64,000 nucleotides of DNA from Ferdinandcohnia sp036962685. Its GTDB lineage: Bacteria; Bacillota; Bacilli; Bacillales; Bacillaceae_L. The stretch covers positions 1-64,000 of the forward strand of contig NZ_JBALOP010000028.1 of the NCBI RefSeq assembly GCF_036962685.1, given 5' to 3'. Of this stretch, positions 39,101-47,819 are shown piece by piece. Positions within the stretch are counted from its first letter, which is position 1. Each line of letters starts with the position of its first letter. A program made the position numbers and the translations under genes. The notes under the pieces were generated by a model, which had not been told where the DNA came from, searched no databases, and worked only from the letters and a program-made list of their open reading frames with translations.

Positions 39101-41572
39101 ATGAAGAAGGTTCTATACTTGATAATGGCATTATCTTTATTATTACCAACTCTTTTTACAGGGAGTAAGCCAGTACAGGCCGTGGATGGTCTGCCCGCGA
39201 TAATCGACCCATTACTTGTAAAGGAATGGGACAAAGTAGGTTCCTTGCAAGTAATAGTTACGTTTAAGGGGGATGGGGCGCCTCAGGAGCATCAACTAAA
39301 TCTACTAAAACAACTAGGAATTGAGACAGGTCTAAGTTTACAGTCGTTACCAATGGCAGGGGTGATTGCGACTAAGACTCAAATACAGAAGCTTGCCGAA
39401 AATGACCAAGTTCAATCAATCTATTTAAATCGAAAACTAGAATATTTTAACGCAGATTCAACTGAACTCACGGGTGTTGATAAGGTTCGGACTGATGGCG
39501 CGATGCAAAAAGCGAATGGAGGGTTCCCTGTTTCAGGTAAAGGGGTCGGAGTTGTTGTCAATGATAGCGGTGTTGACGGTACACATAAAGATCATGAATT
39601 CGGAAAAAATCTTGTGCAAAATGTACTAGCTTCAACAAATCTTGCCAGCCTAGCACCAGGACTTCTACCGGTCACTTATTTAGAAAATGTAGCGAATACA
39701 GATACGAACTCTGGTCACGGTACGCATGTTGCAGGAACAGTGGGTGGTACTGGGGCCATGTCTGGTGGGAAATATGAAGGTGTTGCACTAGGTGCCAGTT
39801 TAATAGGATATGGATCTGGAGCGGCCTTGTTTGTATTAGACGGAATTGGTGGATTCGATTATGCGATTACACATCAGCAGCAATATAATATCCGTGTGAT
39901 TACAAATTCATGGGGATCATCAGGTGACTTTGATCCAAACAATCCAATCAATATTGCGAGTAAAAAGGCATATGACCGCGGAATTACCGTTCTTTTTGCA
40001 GCAGGAAATGAGGGGCCAGGTGAGAATACTCACAATCCATATGCAAAGGCACCTTGGGTCATTTCAGTTGCGGCAGGTGTGAAGGATGGAACTCTGGCTG
40101 AATTTTCTTCAAGAGGTACAGAGGGAGTTGGTGGAACATTTACATTGGATGGGCAAGACTGGACATGGGAAGACCGCCCAACGGTAACGGCACCTGGGGT
40201 TGATATCGTTTCAACAAGAGCTGTTTCACCAGTCGCAGCACTTGCAGCGCAACAGGATCTTGAGTTGCTAGATCCAGCACATGTTCCATTTTACACACAT
40301 ATGAACGGGACATCGATGGCAACACCGCATGTTGCAGGAATAGTGGCCCTTTTACTTGAAGCAAACCCAATGCTTTCGCCAAGTGAAATTAAACAAATCC
40401 TTCAAGATACAGCCACTAACATGCCTGGTTATGAACCATGGGAGGTTGGTGCTGGCTATGTCAATGCATATGCAGCAGTTGATCAGGCTTTCACTGGAAA
40501 AGAGTACGGAAAAACCGTTAATTTATATCAAGCGTTTAATAGTAATGTAGAAAGTGGGACAGAGCGAAAAGAATTTGAAGTCACATACGATCCGACAACA
40601 CTTTTATCGAAAAATCAATACGAATTTACGGTTGATGAAGGAGTAGTAAATGTAGCAGCGAAAATAAATGCATATGGAGTGTTATCGCAAACTGGTAACC
40701 CATTGAATCTTGTGTTAATCGCACCAGACGGGACAGAGTATAGTTCAGGAGTAAGCTTGCTCTTTCCTCTCTATACAGATCGCGCAGTCTCTGTAAGTTC
40801 CCCGATGGCAGGAAAGTGGAAAGCAGAGATTCGCGGGCTTAAAGGCGTTGCAGAGAACCCCCTCGCCATTGGTTTGCCAGAAACGGTGAAGGGTACTTTA
40901 GCTTTCTCAAAGGTTAGTGGATATACTGGTTTAAGTGATATCAAAGGCCACGCTGCAGCAGGTGCTATCCAGTTTGGGGTGAACGAAAGATTATTTGATG
41001 GCTATTCGAACGGTACATTTAAGCCAGATGCAGCACTTACTAGACTAGATTTAGCGAAGTATTTAGTAATGGGTGGAGAGATTCGTCAAGCGTTACCTTC
41101 GGCTGCTTCATTCGGTGATGTGGAAGCTGCCGAAGCTCCGTTTGTGGAGGCGGTAGTTGCAAAGGGTGCGGCATTCCGTGATGGTAAGCAGGTGCAAAAA
41201 GGGGTAATGCTTCCAAAAGCAAATGGAAAATTTGCTCCTAAGGATTCGGTAACACGTTCAGAATTAGCATACTCACTCGTGCAAACGCTTGGTTTACAAA
41301 CAGAGGCAGAGGCGTTAGGAGCAGGTGATATTACCGTTCAATACAAGGACGAACGTGTGAAAATTGACGATGCTGGAAAAATTCCAGCAGAGCTAAGGGG
41401 ATATGTACAACTTGCGTTAGATCTAAACATCCTTAATGCAAAGTTTTCCGTATCACAAGGCACTTTTGATCTAAAACCTAGAGTGACGGCAACCTTCAGT
41501 CCCACTGAAAAAGTAACTCGCGGTGAATTTGCAGTTGCCATGACACGCTTCTATAACGCATTTTTACAATAA
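39101..41572 (+). CDS. Secreted S8 serine protease with SLH-like C-terminus
   Basis: An 823-residue surface protease. Signal peptide about 1-27; inhibitor I9-like propeptide about 45-115; S8 domain with Asp155 (VNDSGVD), His206 (HGTHVAG) and Ser405 (GTSMATPHVAG); a jelly-roll-like linker to about 625; then two or three S-layer-homology-like segments (FDGYSNGTFKPDAALTRLDL about 650; VTRSELAYSLVQTLG about 725; VTRGEFAVAMTRFYN at the end). SLH modules bind pyruvylated wall polymer, so it should stay on the cell surface. The ribosome site GGAGG suits both ATG 39094 (other frame) and ATG 39101. Confidence 0.88.
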   Translation: MKKVLYLIMALSLLLPTLFTGSKPVQAVDGLPAIIDPLLVKEWDKVGSLQVIVTFKGDGAPQEHQLNLLKQLGIETGLSLQSLPMAGVIATKTQIQKLAENDQVQSIYLNRKLEYFNADSTELTGVDKVRTDGAMQKANGGFPVSGKGVGVVVNDSGVDGTHKDHEFGKNLVQNVLASTNLASLAPGLLPVTYLENVANTDTNSGHGTHVAGTVGGTGAMSGGKYEGVALGASLIGYGSGAALFVLDGIGGFDYAITHQQQYNIRVITNSWGSSGDFDPNNPINIASKKAYDRGITVLFAAGNEGPGENTHNPYAKAPWVISVAAGVKDGTLAEFSSRGTEGVGGTFTLDGQDWTWEDRPTVTAPGVDIVSTRAVSPVAALAAQQDLELLDPAHVPFYTHMNGTSMATPHVAGIVALLLEANPMLSPSEIKQILQDTATNMPGYEPWEVGAGYVNAYAAVDQAFTGKEYGKTVNLYQAFNSNVESGTERKEFEVTYDPTTLLSKNQYEFTVDEGVVNVAAKINAYGVLSQTGNPLNLVLIAPDGTEYSSGVSLLFPLYTDRAVSVSSPMAGKWKAEIRGLKGVAENPLAIGLPETVKGTLAFSKVSGYTGLSDIKGHAAAGAIQFGVNERLFDGYSNGTFKPDAALTRLDLAKYLVMGGEIRQALPSAASFGDVEAAEAPFVEAVVAKGAAFRDGKQVQKGVMLPKANGKFAPKDSVTRSELAYSLVQTLGLQTEAEALGAGDITVQYKDERVKIDDAGKIPAELRGYVQLALDLNILNAKFSVSQGTFDLKPRVTATFSPTEKVTRGEFAVAMTRFYNAFLQ

Positions 41573-41597
41573 TTATTGGATTGCCAGGAAAAAGTTA

Positions 41598-41637
41598 ACC
41601 CAATAATGTTGATATTTCAGCATACTTGGGTTTTTAG
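41598..41637 (+). terminator. Rho-independent terminator of the S8 protease gene
   Basis: AACCCAA pairs with TTGGGTT over a long loop and runs into T5. Confidence 0.65.
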
Positions 41638-41714
41638 TTTGGCAAAAGTTAGCCTATAGTTATCTTTCTTTTTTTATTAGGAGTGCCATCGGGAGGTAGG
41701 TAATGAAAATAGAC

Positions 41715-41794
41715 GCAAAAATCCGTACGGAGATGCATATTTTCGAATATCGACGCAAAGATCCGCACGATGACGCGTGTTCCGCCAGCATTGT
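41715..41794. repeat. Four-unit 20-bp phased array, head GACGCAAA
   Basis: GC(A/G) words follow GAC/GAT at 41715 (GCAAAAATCC), 41735 (GCATATTTTC), 41755 (GCAAAGATCC) and 41775 (GCGTGTTCCG), exactly 20 bp apart. The heads match the larger array at 63200. A perfect GC-rich hairpin (GGCCTTCCGG/CCGGAAGGC) follows at 41849-41874; no gene is seen in the gap. Confidence 0.75.
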
Positions 41795-41933
41795 CCCATA
41801 TATTCAATAATTTATCCGATAACATAAAACACCGTTAAGATATTCGGCCTTCCGGTGGTCCGGAAGGCTTTAAATACCGCTGAAATTTTGGGGGTCAGGT
41901 AGAAACGAACCTCCGAGAACAACAATGACACCC

Positions 41934-42395
41934 CTATCGATACTCCCACAAGATTGTCCAGTCGCCGGATTCTTCGACAACGAAGATATCTTGGTGGATT
42001 GTGAAGGTCCCGTATATGCTTTTGTAGGTTTGGGTGATGGGAACCTTATAGACGTCGTGGAAGATTGTGGTGTTCTTTGTCATCTGCCAGGATTTAAGTT
42101 TTTCCGCATCATCCACCGTGTATTTGAACGTATCGGTCCCGAAATGGCCGACAAATACATGGTTGCGCTGCTGGATATAGTCGGCTTTTTCAAATCGCTC
42201 CTGCATTAGCGGATGGAATAATTCCCATGAGCTTCCGAAATCTGCATCCTGTTCATATTTATAAAAGGAGTGGACAAGCTCCTTCGCTTCCTCCTCAGGT
42301 GATGAGCGGAACAATGAAAATAAAAGAATAAACATAAGTATAGCCCCAATTGATACCAAAATCAGTGGGATGGGCAATCCTCGTCGTCGTCTCAT
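41934..42395 (-). CDS. Membrane-anchored NTF2-like hypothetical protein
   Basis: A 153-residue protein with an arginine-rich start and one membrane anchor (about 8-30), then a soluble ectodomain of about 115 residues with the helix-then-beta order of NTF2-like folds (EEEAKELVHSFYKYEQD, then WELFHPLMQERF). The fold call is by pattern only. It stands alone, flanked by repeats. No function known. Confidence 0.7.
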   Translation of the reverse strand: MRRRRGLPIPLILVSIGAILMFILLFSLFRSSPEEEAKELVHSFYKYEQDADFGSSWELFHPLMQERFEKADYIQQRNHVFVGHFGTDTFKYTVDDAEKLKSWQMTKNTTIFHDVYKVPITQTYKSIYGTFTIHQDIFVVEESGDWTILWEYR

Positions 42396-42488
42396 ATGTA
42401 AACAAAAGCCCCCTTAAGCTTGTTTACTATCATGGATATGCCCTTGGAAAGTTGTCCTAGTACAAGATTCGATTTTTGTATGTAGTTT

Positions 42489-42530
42489 GGGACAAGGGAC
42501 CTGNNNNNNNNNACCTGTCCCTCCGTCCCA
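42489..42530. repeat. GGGACAGGTCCC-type palindrome interrupted by a gap
   Basis: GGGACAAGGGACCTG on the left and ACCTGTCCCTCCGTCCCA on the right of nine N. Confidence 0.75.
42504..42512. other. Assembly gap (9 N)
   Basis: Nine unresolved bases in the centre of a palindromic repeat. Confidence 0.99.
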
Positions 42531-42559
42531 GGCAACCGGCAAAAAAAATAGGCCAGAGC

Positions 42560-42718
42560 TTATGCTCTAGCGCTAAATTTACTGAATCGAGTTAAGATGG
42601 GACGACGTGGTCCTTTGCCAAGTCTCATGAAATAAAGCCGATCCTCAAGTCTTTTATAAAAACGAATACCAACGATCTTTAAAGGTGTCCAAATTTCTTT
42701 AAACGTATAGTAAGGCAC
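42560..42718 (-). CDS. Small basic protein, 52 residues
   Basis: An Arg/Lys-rich ORF (PYYTFKEIWTPLKIVGIRFY at the front, KGPRRPILTRFSKFSARA at the end) from GTG 42718 with GGGAGGAG eight bases before. The longer frame to 42868 has no ribosome site. Predicted soluble and strongly cationic. No family recognised. It is divergent from the glpP leader region. Confidence 0.6.
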   Translation of the reverse strand: MPYYTFKEIWTPLKIVGIRFYKRLEDRLYFMRLGKGPRRPILTRFSKFSARA

Positions 42719-43100
42719 GTGTAGCTCTCCTCCCCCAATCGAAAATATGACTTCTATATTATTTTTCGAATTTTTTGAATCCATTAGTAGAATGATAGCA
42801 TGTCCAAATTGATAAAAATGTGGAAACGTGTAGAAAAAAATTAAATTATTTTGGACAAATTTAGACAAAAACAGCTAAAAAAGGCCCTTTTTAGGAAAGT
42901 TACCTCAAAAAAACAACAAAAATCGCTATAAATTTACTCCGATTTTCCCAATATACATTTTTCTAATACATTGGTACTATATAAGTATAGTAAATTACTA
43001 GATTGGTCGTAACACCAATCCAACGTTTGTTAGTTAATGTAGAGAATGGGGGTTTTCTACATTTGACTATATATTTTACCTGTAGACTTTTTTTCTCTTT

Positions 43101-43131
43101 TGCCCTGCTCAACGTGAGTGGGGTCTTTTTT
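43101..43131 (+). terminator. Terminator-like hairpin in the glpP leader
   Basis: GCCCTGCTCA and TGAGTGGGGT fold with an ACG loop and a TG/TG internal loop, then T6. It lies about 50 bases before the glpP start. The remainder of 42719-43179 is AT-rich and shows no gene. Confidence 0.6.
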
Positions 43132-43179
43132 GGTTGCAAAGAAAAAGTGTATACTACTATAAAGATGGAGGGGAGACAG

Positions 43180-43716
43180 GTGGACCAACAAATTTTGCCT
43201 GCATCAACGACGATGAAGGATTTCGAGCACTTTTTAAAAAGTAAGTATGAAATCGGGGTTTTTACAGAAATTCACATGGCCCAGTTGAAAAATATTAAGA
43301 GGCTGGCGGAGCAGCACGGGAAAAAAATGATCTATCATGTGGATATGGTACATGGGATAAAAAGTGATGAGTATGCAACGGAATTTATTTGCCAGGAGTT
43401 TCAGCCGTACGGGCTCATTTCTACGAAGTCTAGTGTGATCCAAAAAGCGAAGCAAAAAGGAGTTTGCGCGATTCAGCGGATGTTTTTGATTGATACGCAT
43501 GCCCTTGAAAAAAGCTATAAGCTGATTGAAAAAAATAAACCGGATTATATTGAGGTGCTACCTGGGGCGATGCCGTGGATGATCCAAGAGGTCAAGGAAA
43601 GATTGAATATTCCAGTGCTTGCAGGTGGGCTGATTCGGACTAAAGAGGATGTGCAAAAAGCACTGGAAGCGGGTGCGACGGCCATTACTACTTCAAAAAG
43701 GGAGCTGTGGGTATAA
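43180..43716 (+). CDS. glpP: Glycerol-3-phosphate responsive antiterminator GlpP
   Basis: A 178-residue TIM-barrel-like RNA-binding regulator that in Bacillus, with glycerol-3-phosphate, prevents early termination in glpFK and glpD leaders. Conserved words: ILPASTTMKDFEHFL, HVDMVHGIKSDEYATEF, GLISTKSSVIQKAK, IEVLPGAMPWM, LAGGLIRTKEDV. GTG 43180 follows GGAGGGGAG. No glp structural gene is adjacent, so this copy is an orphan. The hairpin with T-run just upstream could itself be an antitermination target. Confidence 0.92.
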   Translation: MDQQILPASTTMKDFEHFLKSKYEIGVFTEIHMAQLKNIKRLAEQHGKKMIYHVDMVHGIKSDEYATEFICQEFQPYGLISTKSSVIQKAKQKGVCAIQRMFLIDTHALEKSYKLIEKNKPDYIEVLPGAMPWMIQEVKERLNIPVLAGGLIRTKEDVQKALEAGATAITTSKRELWV

Positions 43717-43720
43717 CCGT

Positions 43721-43892
43721 ATTCAGTAGAAGTCAACCAAGGTTAAGCCTCCTGCGGATGCTTCGATTTTTCAAAGGAAACTTTTCGAGCTTGGGACAAA
43801 AGACTAAGAACGCCACGTCCTGTGGCAACTTCTTTGTGGTCCACCTTGGGTAGACCAAAAATCGGACGCAAATACCCCAATCCGCATTTGAT
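43721..43892 (+). repeat. Dispersed ~190-bp element, copy 3
   Basis: From ATTCAGTAGAAGTCAACC to CCGCATTTGAT, with GCCACGTCCTGTGGC inside. It follows the glpP stop. Confidence 0.85.
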
Positions 43893-43997
43893 CCTCCTTT
43901 TTTGATACTATTTGGCAGAATTTGTTGGGAAGTTTTTATGTAGGCGTTGTCACAATTCCTTTATAATATTAGTAAGACGAGATGAGGAGGCGAAGTG

Positions 43998-44114
43998 ATG
44001 GAGGAGAATACGAATCAATTAGCGGTTGGTATGGTGTGGGGAACAACATTGAGTATACCCCTTTGGATTGCGTTTTTTGGTTGGTTGAAGCTTCTATCAC
44101 ATCTCTTCCTTTAA
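43998..44114 (+). CDS. Small membrane protein, 38 residues
   Basis: An ORF (MEENTNQLAVGMVWGTTLSI at its front, then a Trp/Phe-rich hydrophobic end) with one predicted membrane helix (about 10-34) and a strong GAGGAGG ribosome site. Length is below usual cut-offs but the start signal and hydrophobic design are convincing. Function unknown. Confidence 0.6.
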   Translation: MEENTNQLAVGMVWGTTLSIPLWIAFFGWLKLLSHLFL

Positions 44115-44134
44115 TCAGAAACTGAACGTGAAAA

Positions 44135-44165
44135 AGGGACCAGGAGAACCGTCCCCTGTTCCCTA
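44135..44165. repeat. GGGACAGGTCCC-type palindromic element (short)
   Basis: GGGACCAGGAGAACCGTCCCC directly downstream of the reverse-strand GGDEF-EAL gene; may serve as its terminator. Confidence 0.6.
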
Positions 44166-46514
44166 TTTCAGCCACTTTTCCTCGAAGTCGGCCCTTGGGA
44201 GGGGCGTGCTAAAGTAGTAGCCCTGGCCGTAGGTGCAGCCTTCGTTGATGAGGAAGTCGAGTTGTTCTTTTGTTTCAATGCCTTCGGCGACGACTTTGAC
44301 GTTAAGATTGTTGGACATTTGGATGATCATTTGAATTAAAATTTTGGAATCCGTATTAAAATTTTTGATAAATGAACGGTCAATTTTTAAATAGTCGATG
44401 GGTAGCTGATGAAGAACACTTAAAGAGCTATAGCCGGTGCCAAAGTCATCAAGGCTGATGCTGATCCCAAGCTTCTTCAATTGGTAAACAGAATCAAGCG
44501 ATTTTTCTAAATTCATTAAGGCACTTTCGGTAATCTCGATATCCAAGCGCTGAAGGCAGGAGGCGCCTCCTTCATTTACTTCCTGGATAAAATGGTACAA
44601 GCTCTGTTTTTCAAAGTGCTTTGCCGACACGTTTACCGCAATTTTCTCGAAATAATAGCCAGCATCTTTCCACTTACCTATCAATCCCAACACTTCTGTA
44701 ATGACCCACTCACCGACATCTACGATTAACCCGGTTTCCTCGAGCACATGGATAAACACTTCTGGACCAAGCATTCCTTTTTCGGGATGATTCCAGCGTA
44801 ATAAGGCTTCAGCACCTCGAAGTTTTCCTGTTTGGATTTCGAATTGTGGCTGAAGATATATTTCAAATTCCTTTTTTTCAATTGCTTCCTTTAAGTCCTG
44901 CTCAAGCTTAAAACGTTCTTCCACCTTTTTTAAGAGAGTTTCGTGATAAAAAACAAGCTCATTCCCGCCATGTTCCTTTGAGGCGTACATGGCAAGGTCC
45001 GCCTTCTGTAGCAATTCCTCAATTGATTCGGCGTCAAATGGGAATCGAGCAATTCCGATACTTGCAAAAACCTCCAAGGTGTATTCTTGATAGGAAATGG
45101 GGAGTCGGATTTCGTCAGCAATTCCAAGTGCAATTTTTTCAATCTCCTCGTAATGTACCGTTGGAAGAGTCACCGCGAACTCATCCCCACCAATATGATA
45201 AGCAATACCATGATTGTCTTTTTCCGTAAGCCGATTGGCTACCGCGGTTAGAACGGCATCCCCAGCTAGATGTCCGTAGCGGTCATTTGTTTTTTTAAAT
45301 TCGTTCAAATCAAGGTAAATAAGGGTAAAAGGAATTCGTTTCGTAATTTTTTCGGCCACATCCTCACTAAGCTTCCGTTTGTTTGGCAGATTGGTGAGAG
45401 GAGTGTGGTAGGCCATGAAGTGAATCTTTTCCATATTCCTTTTTTTCTCGGTGATATCCTTGATCATCCCGTAGATTCCATGGATTTTATCGTCTACCGT
45501 AATCGGGATATTCCGTACAAACACATCGATAATGTCACCAGCGGCATTATATAGTTGAACCTCATATTCAACAACTTCTCCGGACAAAACTTTTTCAAAA
45601 TGTTTTTTCGTTGCCTCTTGCTCGTGTTCGGGTAAAAAATGGCTGAAGTGCAAACCGAGAACTTCATTTTTTCGCATTTCCGCTAGTTTTTCCGAGGTTC
45701 GGTTTAAGTCGATAATGACCCCGGTCGGATCCAGCATGATAATCGCGATGGGGTTCAACTCATAGAGGGGGCGAAAATAGCGCTCTTGCTTGTTGAATTT
45801 TTGCTGTTCCGTATGCAATTTTTGCTGATACCAATTACCGAGAAAGGCAATGAACATAAATAAAAAAACACTTAATAAAAGATAAGGGACAACGACCCCG
45901 CCGGCAAAAATCTTCCCCGTGGTTACATGGCTAAATCCCTTTGAAGACAAGTGATGGAGTACGATGATCGAAATGCCAAAGAATGCACCGACATACCACT
46001 TTTTAGAAGAAGTACCTTTAAGAAGTCCTTTTTTGAACAAGTAGCTTCCAACCATACTAAAAATAAAACAGTTCAGCACTCCAACTAGAAACCATTTGTT
46101 TAAAAATGAAAGAAAAAATAAATTGTTTGCCATGATAATAATAAAGTAAGAGGTACTACTACCGACCGTAAATAGAAGACCAGTCACTACAAAAGAAGTC
46201 TTCCTTTTTATGAGAAGAGTGATTCCAAGAAAACTTGTTATGAACACCATCATGAAAGAAACAATGACTTCTGGAATTTGAAAACTGGAGGTGGATGATT
46301 CCACGAGACCAGAAATTCCAACGATATGGGCTGTCTTGGTACCGAGACTAAACGTAAAAGCAGCAAGCAGGGTCCAAAGTAAACCGATTTGTTTTTGAGC
46401 GATAGGGACAATATTTAAAGCAATATCAAAGCAAATCATAGCGGAGGTAAGGGCAATGAATATCGAAAAAAGAGAATATGTAATATTGTATTCTGACATA
46501 AAAATTGAAATCAT
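44163..46514 (-). CDS. dgcW: MHYT-like/PAS/GGDEF/EAL protein, DgcW-type
   Basis: A 783-residue membrane protein for cyclic di-GMP turnover. About seven helices (1-235) have a degenerate MHYT look (GTKTAHIVGI); PAS about 250-360; GGDEF about 370-530 with intact GGDEF (HIGGDEF near 441) but no RxxD inhibitory site; EAL about 545-780 with EALLRW, NVSAKHF, ITESAL, DDFGTGYSS, LKIDRSF and VAEGIE all present. Both synthesis and breakdown could therefore be active. The start ATG 46514 follows GAGGTG; the longer frame to 46628 has no site. Layout matches B. subtilis YkoW (DgcW), but the symbol is tentative. Confidence 0.82.
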   Translation of the reverse strand: MISIFMSEYNITYSLFSIFIALTSAMICFDIALNIVPIAQKQIGLLWTLLAAFTFSLGTKTAHIVGISGLVESSTSSFQIPEVIVSFMMVFITSFLGITLLIKRKTSFVVTGLLFTVGSSTSYFIIIMANNLFFLSFLNKWFLVGVLNCFIFSMVGSYLFKKGLLKGTSSKKWYVGAFFGISIIVLHHLSSKGFSHVTTGKIFAGGVVVPYLLLSVFLFMFIAFLGNWYQQKLHTEQQKFNKQERYFRPLYELNPIAIIMLDPTGVIIDLNRTSEKLAEMRKNEVLGLHFSHFLPEHEQEATKKHFEKVLSGEVVEYEVQLYNAAGDIIDVFVRNIPITVDDKIHGIYGMIKDITEKKRNMEKIHFMAYHTPLTNLPNKRKLSEDVAEKITKRIPFTLIYLDLNEFKKTNDRYGHLAGDAVLTAVANRLTEKDNHGIAYHIGGDEFAVTLPTVHYEEIEKIALGIADEIRLPISYQEYTLEVFASIGIARFPFDAESIEELLQKADLAMYASKEHGGNELVFYHETLLKKVEERFKLEQDLKEAIEKKEFEIYLQPQFEIQTGKLRGAEALLRWNHPEKGMLGPEVFIHVLEETGLIVDVGEWVITEVLGLIGKWKDAGYYFEKIAVNVSAKHFEKQSLYHFIQEVNEGGASCLQRLDIEITESALMNLEKSLDSVYQLKKLGISISLDDFGTGYSSLSVLHQLPIDYLKIDRSFIKNFNTDSKILIQMIIQMSNNLNVKVVAEGIETKEQLDFLINEGCTYGQGYYFSTPLPRADFEEKWLK

Positions 46515-46771
46515 ACGTACACCTCGGCCACATTTATGTGTAAGGATAGTATGAACTAATCTAAAGAAATTATTGGAACCCCAGATATTTTTTTCTTTTT
46601 CATGTATAGGATGGTTCAAGTGAGGCAATGATGAATAATGTATTCCCCCCCTTTGTTTATATATTTTGTTGAACCTCCTATATGGAGGTATTTTTTTTTC
46701 CTTTTTTTAAAAAGGATGCCCCTTTCTGCCCCTTACCTCTCTATAACATAGGTGTAAAGGAGGTGAGGGAA

Positions 46772-47002
46772 ATGGCGGCAACGCAGGACATTCAACGTAC
46801 ACAGTTACGCTTAGTGTTTGAAAACGGGATTGATGGAAAAGGACAGATGACGTACAAAAACAAAAACTACAACAATATCAATCCAGTTGTAACAGCTAAT
46901 GATTTATATTCAGTAGCCGTTGCAATCGAAAAGCTCCAAACTTTGCAGCTTCTAAGCTTCGAGCGTAACAACAGCTATTCATTAGCTGGTGATGGACAGT
47001 AA
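46772..47002 (+). CDS. DUF1659 family protein
   Basis: A 76-residue protein with MTYKNKNYNNINP and the Leu/Gln-rich DUF1659 end. ATG 46772 follows AAAGGAGGTGAG; an earlier frame from 46682 is rejected. First gene of a trio (DUF1659, DUF2922, YvrJ) that recurs in Bacillaceae without a known role. Confidence 0.87.
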   Translation: MAATQDIQRTQLRLVFENGIDGKGQMTYKNKNYNNINPVVTANDLYSVAVAIEKLQTLQLLSFERNNSYSLAGDGQ

Positions 47003-47038
47003 GATGTAAACCAATTTTAGAGAAAGGGGGAATAAAAA

Positions 47039-47254
47039 GTGGCAAAAACACTAGAAATGCAATTTATTAATGAAGATGGAAAAACAGCAACAGTTTCCAT
47101 TGAAAATCCGAAGGAACCCGTCGATGAACTAGCGATTTCTGCAGCGATGGATGTAATCGTGTCTACAAATGCGTTCTTAACACGTGGTGGACCGATTGTT
47201 GCGAAAAAAGGCGCCCGTGTTGTTGAGCGCAATGTTGAATCAGTTGAATTTTAA
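47039..47254 (+). CDS. DUF2922 family protein
   Basis: A 71-residue protein from GTG 47039 behind GAAAGGGGG (MAKTLEMQFINEDGKTATVS). It is a single small beta-rich domain typical of DUF2922, and it follows the DUF1659 gene by 36 bases. Confidence 0.87.
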   Translation: MAKTLEMQFINEDGKTATVSIENPKEPVDELAISAAMDVIVSTNAFLTRGGPIVAKKGARVVERNVESVEF

Positions 47255-47320
47255 TAAGATTGGGCCAGCTCTCTATTAGGGAGTTGGCTCTACTTTTTTA
47301 AAGGAAGGAGGGGGAAATTG

Positions 47321-47491
47321 GTGGAGCAGCTAATGCCTTTTATTCAAGAGGTGGGCTTTCCTGTTGTCGTGACATTCTATCTATTGCATCGGATCGAAAC
47401 GAAGCTTGATAGTGTCATTGACTCAATTCAAATGCTGCCACAAAGCATGAAGGCCGACCCACCGTATGAAACAAAGAAAAATATATCGTAA
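47321..47491 (+). CDS. YvrJ family protein
   Basis: A 56-residue ORF from GTG 47321 behind AAGGAGGGGG, with one hydrophobic stretch (PFIQEVGFPVVVTFYLLHRI) followed by a helical, polar end (LDSVIDSIQML). This is the YvrJ family layout. It is the last gene of the trio and too short for common ORF cut-offs. It may anchor the two preceding proteins to the membrane; that is inference. Confidence 0.8.
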   Translation: MEQLMPFIQEVGFPVVVTFYLLHRIETKLDSVIDSIQMLPQSMKADPPYETKKNIS

Positions 47492-47548
47492 AAAATGAGG
47501 CACCTGACTAGTATAAGTAACGGGTTCACTTATAAGGTGCAAAAAGGC

Positions 47549-47580
47549 TTAGAGTTGTAAAAATCTCTAAGTCTTTTGTG
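47549..47580 (+). terminator. Rho-independent terminator of the trio
   Basis: GGCTTAGAG pairs with CTCTAAGTC and runs into TTTTG. Confidence 0.75.
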
Positions 47581-47613
47581 TGATTTTTTAAGCTAAAACG
47601 AGTTTGATAAATA

Positions 47614-47799
47614 AGCGGAGAAATTTCTTTTAATAAGGAAATAGCACTGAAAATAACCTATATAGACGGAAAGATTCCGGCTATTAACTCGAAAAACATG
47701 AAAATGGGAGATTTTACTTTGCATAGGCGGAAAACCTCCCCATATTTATCCCGAAACTGGCCGCTTTCTGCATCTAACCGGAAAATCTCCGCTTATTGA
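47614..47799. repeat. Degenerate array, head CGGA(A/G)AA
   Basis: GGA-type heads with TCC-rich tails at 47617, 47637, 47668, 47729 and 47780 (steps 20, 31, 51, 61, 51). The pattern is looser than in the other arrays, yet the larger steps approximate whole helical turns. Confidence 0.45.
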
Positions 47800-47819
47800 A
47801 AAATTAATTGGTACTCACT

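Noticed and set aside
41925..42209. 94-codon forward ORF
   Set aside because: It is the antisense shadow of the membrane-anchored NTF2-like gene, which has better coding features.
43003..43179. Longer start of GlpP at 43003
   Set aside because: The extension crosses the T-tailed hairpin and is not like any GlpP N-terminus; GTG 43180 follows a strong site.
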